Origin: Pseudomonadota bacterium
Lineage (GTDB): Bacteria; Pseudomonadota; Alphaproteobacteria; Acetobacterales; Acetobacteraceae
Length of the DNA stretch: 8,614 nt
NCBI GenBank assembly: GCA_021815835.1
Contig: JAKAZN010000049.1
Span: 1 to 8,614 of the forward strand
Direction: 5' to 3'
Shown here: positions 1-5,079 of the stretch, piece after piece
Position numbering within the stretch: the stretch's first letter is position 1
How the letters are laid out: each line of letters opens with the position of its first letter
Notes under the pieces: generated by a model
What the model saw: the letters and a program-made list of their open reading frames with translations, nothing else
What the model was told of the DNA's origin: nothing
Database searches by the model: none
Translations under genes and position numbers: made by a program

Positions 1-248
1 GGCGGGGCGGCGGCGCGCAGCCCCGGCGCCACCACCGCCCGCGCGCCGGGGCGGGAGCGCAGATATCCCTCGGCCAACAGCTGCTCGTAGGCGGCGGTGA
101 CGGTGCCGCGGGAGACCCCGCGCTCGGCCGCCAGCCCGCGGGTGGACGGCAGGCGCGCGCCGGGCGGCAGCGTCCCGGCCAGAATCTGCGCGCGCAGACC
201 GGCGGCGATCGCCTGCGCCTGGCCGGGGGCGGGCGACAACTGGCTCAT
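1..248 (-). CDS. MocR/GntR-family transcriptional regulator, N-terminal part (runs off left edge)
   Basis: Only the first 82 codons are in the window. They encode a GntR-type winged helix: residues about 10-30 form the first helix and the LPPGARLPSTR turn, about 38-62 hold the helix-turn-helix (AAERGVSRGTVTAAYEQLL), and about 63-75 form the wing (EGYLRSRPGARAVVA). The wording of the recognition helix and wing is characteristic of the MocR/PdxR subfamily. Those proteins carry a PLP-dependent class I aminotransferase-like domain after the winged helix, which here would lie outside the window. The ATG at 248 is chosen because it places the winged helix at the usual distance from the N-terminus. 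The gene diverges from a pyridoxamine-phosphate-oxidase-like gene, and a perfect inverted repeat lies 11 bp upstream of its start, so it probably controls that neighbour and itself. A plain GntR regulator is the alternative. Confidence 0.85.
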   Translation of the reverse strand, partial: MSQLSPAPGQAQAIAAGLRAQILAGTLPPGARLPSTRGLAAERGVSRGTVTAAYEQLLAEGYLRSRPGARAVVAPGLRAAAP

Positions 249-258
249 CCATTCACCC

Positions 259-290
259 CGAAACTGGTCATTCCTGCCGGACCAGTTTCG
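259..290. promoter_or_regulatory. Perfect 11-bp inverted repeat, candidate MocR operator
   Basis: The left arm CGAAACTGGTC (259-269) and right arm GACCAGTTTCG (280-290) are exact reverse complements separated by 10 nt. The arm centres are 21 bp apart, about two helical turns, as expected for a dimer binding one face of DNA. The site lies in the 83-bp gap between a MocR-type regulator and the divergent flavoprotein gene, where such regulators usually bind. It lacks a T-tract and precedes both genes, so it is not a terminator. No clear -35/-10 pair could be picked out around it. Confidence 0.7.
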
Positions 291-331
291 CGCCATCCCT
301 GCCCTGTCCGCAACCCACCGGAGCAGCCAGG

Positions 332-1048
332 ATGGACCCGACCCCGCCCAGCTTTCCCGTCACCCCGCGCAACCTGGTCCGCCGCCGCCCGCAGCGCGGC
401 CATTACGACCACGAGACGGTGTGCCGGGTCCTGGACGCGGCCATGCTGTGCCACATCGCCTATGTGATCGACGGCCAGCCCTATTGCACCCCGACCGCGT
501 TCTGGCGCGAGGGCGAGCATCTCTACTGGCACGGCTCCTCGGCCAGCCGGATGATCCGCGCCGAGGCGAAGGGGATTCCGGTCTGCCTGACGGTTGCGCA
601 TATGGATGCGATCGTGCTGGCTCGTTGCGGGTTCAACCATTCCATCAACTACCGGGCGGTGATGGCGTTCGGCCGCGCCGCGCCGGTGACCGGCGATGCG
701 GCGAAGCGACGGGCGATGGATGCCTTCATCGACCGGTTCTTCCCTGGTCGCGCCGCCGCGCTGCGCGCCCCCACCGCGCAGGAGGTGAAGGCGACCACCA
801 TCCTGGGGATGCGGATCGAGGATGCCTCGGCCAAGATCCGCGACGTCGGCGTGCATGACGAGGAGGCGGACTATGCCCATCCGGTCTGGGCGGCGCTGAT
901 CCCGCTGACTACGGTGCTCGGCGCGCCCGAGGAATGCCCGCGCCAGCTGCCCGGCGTGACCGCGGCGGGGGGCGGGATGGCGGCCTATCGTGCGGGGCGG
1001 CGGCTCGATGAGGTGATGGCGGAGACGGCCGCGCTCAAGTATTCGTGA
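332..1048 (+). CDS. Pyridoxamine 5'-phosphate oxidase-like flavin-binding protein
   Basis: This 238-residue protein belongs to the split-barrel flavin-binding superfamily that includes pyridoxamine-phosphate oxidase, in the Pyridox_ox_2/COG3467 branch. Recognisable family blocks are the N-terminal R-x-x-QRGHYD segment (residues about 18-26), the DGQPYCTPTAFWREGEHLYW strands (about 47-66), HGSSASRM (about 67-74), and the VLARCGFNHSINYRAVMAFG block (about 94-113) that in this family lines the flavin site. The length is normal for the branch. Translation starts at the ATG at 332, preceded by a GGAG Shine-Dalgarno at 320-323 with 8-nt spacing. It is probably cytosolic; no signal peptide or membrane segment is visible. 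The divergent MocR-type regulator suggests B6-linked or PLP-sensed control. Members of this branch are mostly uncharacterised, so true PNP oxidase activity should not be assumed; an FMN- or F420-type reductase or a heme/flavin-binding role is equally possible. Confidence 0.85.
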   Translation: MDPTPPSFPVTPRNLVRRRPQRGHYDHETVCRVLDAAMLCHIAYVIDGQPYCTPTAFWREGEHLYWHGSSASRMIRAEAKGIPVCLTVAHMDAIVLARCGFNHSINYRAVMAFGRAAPVTGDAAKRRAMDAFIDRFFPGRAAALRAPTAQEVKATTILGMRIEDASAKIRDVGVHDEEADYAHPVWAALIPLTTVLGAPEECPRQLPGVTAAGGGMAAYRAGRRLDEVMAETAALKYS

Positions 1049-1056
1049 CTCTGTGC

Positions 1057-1088
1057 AAAGAAAAACCCCCGGGCTTGCGACCGGGGGT
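1057..1088 (-). terminator. Rho-independent terminator
   Basis: A perfect 8-bp stem, ACCCCCGG (1088-1081 read on the minus strand) with CCGGGGGU (1072-1065), encloses an 8-nt loop. It is followed on the minus strand by a U-rich run (UUUUCUUU, 1064-1057). On the plus strand the stem is followed by CAAGTAAACAGG with no T-tract, so it terminates minus-strand transcription, either of the candidate small RNA or of the hydrolase-SDR operon. It lies only 8 bp beyond the stop of the convergent flavoprotein gene. Confidence 0.8.
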
Positions 1089-1192
1089 CAAGTAAACAGG
1101 GAGGCTTCACGTCTGGGAGACGCAGGGACCAAAGGCCCCTTTCCGGCCCCGAAGGACCGGAACACTGACGGGCGAACCCGCCGTATCCAGTG
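1057..1192 (-). ncRNA. Candidate structured small RNA: four abutting hairpins plus terminator
   Basis: Read on the minus strand, four hairpins tile 1192 to 1109 with no unpaired base between them. H1 is 1192-1163 (CACUG/CAGUG outer stem, CGGG-UUCG-CCCG inner stem). H2 is 1162-1141 (9 bp, UUCG loop). H3 is 1140-1124 (7 bp, UUU loop). H4 is 1123-1109 (6 bp, CCC loop). A 20-nt linker (1108-1089) containing CCUCCC follows, then a strong terminator. H2, H3 and H4 each contain one imperfect pair. In the minus-strand RNA all three are G-U wobbles; in plus-strand RNA all three would be A-C mismatches. This supports minus-strand transcription. No open reading frame with family resemblance covers the segment. 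The 5' end is unknown: the RNA may have its own promoter or be processed from the 3' end of the upstream SDR operon transcript. I could not match it to SRP RNA, tmRNA, RNase P RNA or a known riboswitch, and a divergent 6S RNA is not excluded. Confidence 0.5.
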
Positions 1193-1315
1193 AACGCAAG
1201 GTAGGTGCCCCTCGGCGCGTTGTGCACCGCCAAAACCCGGACGCGGCCATGTCTTGCGCGCATATCGATCCGGATTCGCCGCTGAGATTGACAGCAGGCA
1301 AGCCCGGGCGCTGGC

Positions 1316-2086
1316 TCAGAACAGCGAATAGCCACCGTCGATCACGAAACTGTCGCCGGTGTGATAGGCCGATGCCTCGCTCATCAGATACACCGCGATA
1401 CCGCCGAAATCCGCCCCGGTGCCCCAGCGCCGCATCGGGATGCGCGGCATCACGTTGCCGGCGAATTTCGGGTTGCCGACGGCGTTCGCGGTCATGTCGG
1501 TCTCGATCCATCCGGGCAGGATGGCGTGGGCGCGGATGCGATGGCGGGCGAACTCCACCGCCATTGCGCGGAGCATCGAGATCATGCCGCCCTTGGTCGC
1601 GGCGTAATGTTCCGATCGCGGCGAGCCCTCCACCGCCGCCAACGAGGCGGTGCCCACCAGCACCCCGCCGCCGCCGCGCTCCACCATGTGCCGGGCCGCG
1701 GCGCGGAAGGTGTAGAACGCGCCGTGGAGATTGACCCGCAGCACGCGGTTCCATTCCTCGGTGCTCATGTCGAGGAAGGATCGCTGGCCGCGCCCGCTGA
1801 CCCCGGCATTGGCGAAGCACCCGTCCACCCGGCCCAGCACCGCCACCGTGCGCGCGAAGGCCGTCTCCACCGCCGCCTCCTCGCCCACGTCGCAGGTCAG
1901 CGCCAGCACCCGCCGGCCGGTGGCCGCCAGCATCGCCCGCGCCGCCTCGTTCTTGGCCGGGTTGGTGCCCCAGATCGCCACATCGGCGCCGGCCTCGGCC
2001 AGCACCAGCGCCATGCCCAGCCCGATCCCGGAGTTGCCCCCGGTGACCAGCGCCACCTTGCCCGCAAGGTCGAACGGATGCGCCAT
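1316..2086 (-). CDS. Short-chain dehydrogenase/reductase (SDR), classical type
   Basis: This 256-residue protein is the standard length of classical SDRs, which are cytosolic NAD(P)-dependent oxidoreductases of alcohols, ketones and sugars. The cofactor-binding glycine motif TGGNSGIG is at residues 15-22, DV at 66-67 contacts the adenine ring, and ANAG is at 92-95. The catalytic tetrad is complete: Asn119, Ser148, Tyr161 and Lys165 (YAATK). The PG motif after the active site (AILPGWIETDM) and the C-terminal IDGGYSLF are typical of the FabG-like group. No Asp follows the second strand; the AIWGTNPAK segment (37-45) leaves NAD versus NADP preference open. The start lies 4 nt after the stop of the upstream hydrolase gene, so the two are almost certainly co-transcribed and act in one pathway. 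The substrate is unknown; a role as dehydrogenase acting before or after a lactonase is an inference from that pairing. Confidence 0.93.
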   Translation of the reverse strand: MAHPFDLAGKVALVTGGNSGIGLGMALVLAEAGADVAIWGTNPAKNEAARAMLAATGRRVLALTCDVGEEAAVETAFARTVAVLGRVDGCFANAGVSGRGQRSFLDMSTEEWNRVLRVNLHGAFYTFRAAARHMVERGGGGVLVGTASLAAVEGSPRSEHYAATKGGMISMLRAMAVEFARHRIRAHAILPGWIETDMTANAVGNPKFAGNVMPRIPMRRWGTGADFGGIAVYLMSEASAYHTGDSFVIDGGYSLF

Positions 2087-2090
2087 CGCC

Positions 2091-3122
2091 TCAGGCCCCC
2101 AGCCGGTAGAACCGGGTCGCGGTGCCGGAGAACAGCGCCGCCTTCTCCGCCTCCGAGGCGCCGGCGGCCAGGCGCTTGAAGCTGTTCCAGCACACCGCGT
2201 AGCCGTACGACCCCTTGTCCACCGGGAAATTGCTCTCGAACATGCAGCGATCGGCGCCGAACAGCTCGATGGTGGTCTCGATATACGGCTTCCAGGCCGC
2301 GGCCAGGGCTTCCGAGGACGGGGGTTCGGCGCCGTTCTCGAAACCGTAGCCGTTGATGCGCATCCCGAGCCCGCCCAGCTTCACATGTACGTTGGGGCAG
2401 GTGGCCAGTTCCGCCATCGATGCCCGCCAGGCCGGAAACACCTCCGCCCCCTTGCCGGCGAACCGGCCGATGCCCAGCGGCCCGCCGACGTGGTCCAGCA
2501 CCATCCGCGCCGCCGGGAAGGCGCGCGCCAGCGCGGTGAGTTCCGGGATCTGCGGGTGATACAGCCACGCATCGTAGCTCAGCCCCATCGCCGCCAGCCG
2601 CGCGAAGCCCTCGCGGAACGCCGCGGTGTTCATCAGCTCGGCCGGCGCCGGGTTGCCCGGGTTCAGCATGACCGGGTCGGAATCCCAAGCGGTGATGTGG
2701 CGGATGCCGCGGAATCGCCCACCGCCGGCGGCCAGATGCGCCGTCAGCACCGCCTCCACCCGCGCCCCCAGCCCCAGATTGGCATGTCCGACGATGCCCG
2801 CGCACATCCGCGACGGGCCATAGAGGCCTGACGCGGTCATCGCGGCGACGCCGTTGACGAACTCGGTCTCGCCCACCGGGCGCAGCTCCTCCGGCCCGTC
2901 GGCCCGGTGGAACGCGCGCGCCTGCACGAAGACGGTATGGGTGATGTTGTGCCCGGCGTTGATGTCGGCCAGCAAGTCATCGTGCAGATAGCGCCAGCCG
3001 CCGCGATCCCACAGATGGTGATGCGGATCGACGATCGGCAGGCCGGGCTCGATGATCGGCTCCACCCGGCGCGCGAGCCAGGCGCGGCGGACTTCCAGGT
3101 AGTGGGATTGGGTGCTGCTCAT
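2091..3122 (-). CDS. Amidohydrolase 2 / COG3618 metal-dependent hydrolase (lactonase-like)
   Basis: This 343-residue TIM-barrel hydrolase belongs to the amidohydrolase-2 superfamily (PF04909, COG3618). Metal-site motifs in order are DPHHH at residues 32-36 (strand 1; His34 and His36 are the expected ligands), His189 (LYHPQIP), His211 (LDHVGGP) and the strand-8 Asp302 in ESNFPVD. The set is complete, so the protein is probably active. Relatives include L-fuconolactonase, 4-sulfomuconolactonase and 2-pyrone-4,6-dicarboxylate lactonase, hence lactone hydrolysis is the best guess, but close homologues are generally uncharacterised. At 343 residues it is longer than typical fuconolactonases, mostly through an N-terminal extension (YLEVRRAWLARRVEPIIEP, residues 8-26). 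There is no signal peptide. The ATG at 3122 is preceded by GGGGAA at a suitable distance. It is the first gene of an operon with the SDR and diverges from the MetY fusion gene. Confidence 0.9.
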   Translation of the reverse strand: MSSTQSHYLEVRRAWLARRVEPIIEPGLPIVDPHHHLWDRGGWRYLHDDLLADINAGHNITHTVFVQARAFHRADGPEELRPVGETEFVNGVAAMTASGLYGPSRMCAGIVGHANLGLGARVEAVLTAHLAAGGGRFRGIRHITAWDSDPVMLNPGNPAPAELMNTAAFREGFARLAAMGLSYDAWLYHPQIPELTALARAFPAARMVLDHVGGPLGIGRFAGKGAEVFPAWRASMAELATCPNVHVKLGGLGMRINGYGFENGAEPPSSEALAAAWKPYIETTIELFGADRCMFESNFPVDKGSYGYAVCWNSFKRLAAGASEAEKAALFSGTATRFYRLGA

Positions 3123-3151
3123 GTGACGTTCCCCGTTGCGCCGCTTATGCT
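3123..3151 (+). promoter_or_regulatory. Candidate sigma70-type promoter for the MetY fusion gene
   Basis: The 64-bp divergent gap holds GTGACG (3123-3128, four of six matches to TTGACA) and TATGCT (3146-3151, four of six matches to TATAAT) separated by 17 nt. Transcription would begin near 3158 and give a leader of about 29 nt carrying the AAGAGGA ribosome site (3175-3181). The opposite strand has only a weak TTGGAG...TAGCAT pair for the hydrolase operon. The short gap leaves no room for a riboswitch. Confidence 0.35.
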
Positions 3152-3186
3152 AGGCCCGCCCCGCCCGAGGCTCCAAGAGGACCGCC

Positions 3187-4989
3187 ATGCCCGCGCCCGA
3201 GACCATCCCGTACCCCGACGCCACGCTCCGCCGCATCCTGTCCACCACGCGGGTGATCGCGCTGGTGGGGGCATCGTCGAACTGGAACCGGCCGAGTTAT
3301 TTCGTGATGAAATACCTCCAGGGCAAAGGCTACCGGGTGATCCCGGTCAACCCGGGGCTCGCCGGCCAGGAGCTGCTGGGCGAGCGCGTCTATGCCTCCC
3401 TCCGCGAGATCTCGGAGCGGATCGACATGGTCGATATCTTTCGCGCCTCCGACCAGGTGGCACCGATCGTGGAGGACGCGATCGCAGTGGGCGCGCGGGT
3501 GGTGTGGATGCAGCTTGGTGTGCGCAACGATGCCGCCGCGGCGCGGGCCGAGGCGGCCGGGCTCGAGGTGGTGATGAACCGCTGCCCGAAGATCGAGTTC
3601 GGGCGGCTCGGCGGTGAGCTCTCATGGTCCGGGGTGAACTCCGGCATCATCCGCAACCAGCCGGCCGAACCGCCCACCGCCCGGCGCCGACGGGCGGAGG
3701 CGCCGCCGGCAGCCAATCTCAGCTACGGATTCGAGACCCGCGCCGTCCATGCCGGCGCCGCGCCCGACCCCACCACCGGCGCCCGCATCACGCCGATCTA
3801 CCAGACCGCCGCCTATGTGTTCGACAGCGCCGATCACGCCGCCTCATTGTTCAACCTGCACACGTTCGGTTACATATACAACCGGCTGACCAACCCAACG
3901 GTCGCGGTGCTGGAGGAACGCGTCGCCAGCCTCGAGGGAGGACGCGCCGCGCTGGCCGCGGCCTCGGGCCACGCCGCGCAGTTCCTGGTGTTCCAGACCC
4001 TGCTGGAACCGGGCGACGAGTTCCTGGCCAGCCGCAACCTCTACGGCGGCTCGCTCACCCAGTTCGGACTGTCGTTCAAGAAGCTGGGCTGGACCTGCCA
4101 TTTCGTCGATCCGCGCGAGCCGGAGAATTTCCGCGCCGCGCTCACCCCGCGCTGCAAGGCGATCTTCGTGGAAAGCCTCGCCAACCCGGGCGGCGTGATC
4201 GTCGATCTGGAAGCGATCGCGCGCGTCGCGCATGACGCCGGCATTCCGCTGATCGTCGATAACACGCTGGCCACGCCCTATCTGTGCCGCCCGATCGAGC
4301 ATGGGGCCGACATCGTCACCCACTCGACCACCAAGTTCCTCGACGGGCACGGCAATTCGCTGGGCGGGATCATCGTCGAGTCGGGACGGTTCGACTGGGC
4401 GGAGGGCGGCCGGTTCCCCTCGCTCACCGAGCCGGAGCCTGCCTATCACGGGCTGCGCTTCTACGAGAATTTCGGGGATTTCGCCTTCACCACCAAGGCG
4501 CGTGCGGTGGGATTGCGCGATTTCGGCCCCACCATGGCGCCGATGAACGCGTTCCTGACCATGACCGGGATCGAAACGCTGCATGTGCGGATGGAACGCC
4601 ACTGCGCCAACGCGCTGACGGTGGCGCGGCATCTGGCGGCGCATCCGGCGGTGGCCTGGGTGTCCTATGCCGGCCTGCCGGACAGCCCGTTCCATGCGCT
4701 GGCGCAACGCTACCTGCCGCGCGGGGCCGGGGCGGTGTTCACCTTCGGGGTGAAGGGGGGGTACGAGGCCGGGGTGCGGCTGGTGGAGCGGGTGCGGTTG
4801 TTCTCGCATCTCGCCAATATCGGCGATACCCGCAGCCTGATTCTGCATCCGGCCTCCACCACGCATCGGCAGTTGTCGGACGAGCAGCGGGAGGCGGCGG
4901 GGGCGGGGGCGGAAGTGATCCGGCTGTCGATCGGGCTCGAGACGGCGGGGGATCTGATCGCGGATCTCGATCAGGCGCTGGGGGGGTGA
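3187..4989 (+). CDS. metY: Fusion of CoA-binding domain (YccU-like) and O-acetylhomoserine sulfhydrylase
   Basis: This 600-residue protein has two complete parts. Residues about 8-155 are a Rossmann-like CoA-binding domain (CoA_binding_2, YccU type): VIALVGASSNWNRPSY at 23-38, VIPVNPG at 51-57 and a C-terminal NRCPKIEFGRL block. Residues 156-176 form a Pro/Ala/Arg-rich linker. From about 178 to 600 runs a full Cys/Met-metabolism PLP enzyme of the MetY class, with YIYNRLTNPT at 229-238, the cofactor-binding VDNT (Asp358), the Schiff-base Lys383 in HSTTKF, and the LFSHLANIGDTRSLILHPASTTH block near the end. MetY converts O-acetylhomoserine plus sulfide to homocysteine and acetate in the cytosol. 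The ATG at 3187 has AAGAGGA 5 nt upstream. No in-frame ATG lies in the linker, so separate translation of the enzyme half is unlikely. MetY enzymes are normally about 430 residues; here the extra length is the CoA-binding module. Cystathionine-gamma-synthase-like activity is a less likely alternative. Confidence 0.93.
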   Translation: MPAPETIPYPDATLRRILSTTRVIALVGASSNWNRPSYFVMKYLQGKGYRVIPVNPGLAGQELLGERVYASLREISERIDMVDIFRASDQVAPIVEDAIAVGARVVWMQLGVRNDAAAARAEAAGLEVVMNRCPKIEFGRLGGELSWSGVNSGIIRNQPAEPPTARRRRAEAPPAANLSYGFETRAVHAGAAPDPTTGARITPIYQTAAYVFDSADHAASLFNLHTFGYIYNRLTNPTVAVLEERVASLEGGRAALAAASGHAAQFLVFQTLLEPGDEFLASRNLYGGSLTQFGLSFKKLGWTCHFVDPREPENFRAALTPRCKAIFVESLANPGGVIVDLEAIARVAHDAGIPLIVDNTLATPYLCRPIEHGADIVTHSTTKFLDGHGNSLGGIIVESGRFDWAEGGRFPSLTEPEPAYHGLRFYENFGDFAFTTKARAVGLRDFGPTMAPMNAFLTMTGIETLHVRMERHCANALTVARHLAAHPAVAWVSYAGLPDSPFHALAQRYLPRGAGAVFTFGVKGGYEAGVRLVERVRLFSHLANIGDTRSLILHPASTTHRQLSDEQREAAGAGAEVIRLSIGLETAGDLIADLDQALGG

Positions 4990-5079
4990 GGTCGGCCCTG
5001 CCGCATCACCGGGGCGCGAGGGTTTTGTAAGAGATGTTGAAATAGTGCATTCGTTCGGTCCTCAATCGCCGGACAAGTC

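Noticed and set aside
1099..1104. GGGAGG on the plus strand resembling a strong ribosome-binding site
   Set aside because: No start codon lies at a usable distance downstream on the plus strand; on the minus strand the same bases form the CCUCCC motif of the candidate RNA.
985..1335. Minus-strand open frame (116 codons) covering the hairpin region
   Set aside because: It would read through the terminator and into the antisense of the flavoprotein gene, has no family resemblance, and the RNA structure explains the region better.
1731..2831. Plus-strand open frame (366 codons) spanning the SDR/hydrolase junction
   Set aside because: It is antisense to two well-supported enzymes with intact active sites, and its translation is compositionally biased.
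3844..4866. Long minus-strand open frame (340 codons) opposite the MetY domain
   Set aside because: It lies wholly antisense to a clear enzyme gene, its translation is low-complexity Arg/Gly/His-rich without motifs, and such shadow frames are normal in very GC-rich genes.
4994..5026. Possible terminator after the MetY fusion gene (GCCC...GGGC followed by GGTTTTG)
   Set aside because: The stem is only about 4 bp with a long loop, and the T run is four bases long and offset from the stem; it is not convincing.
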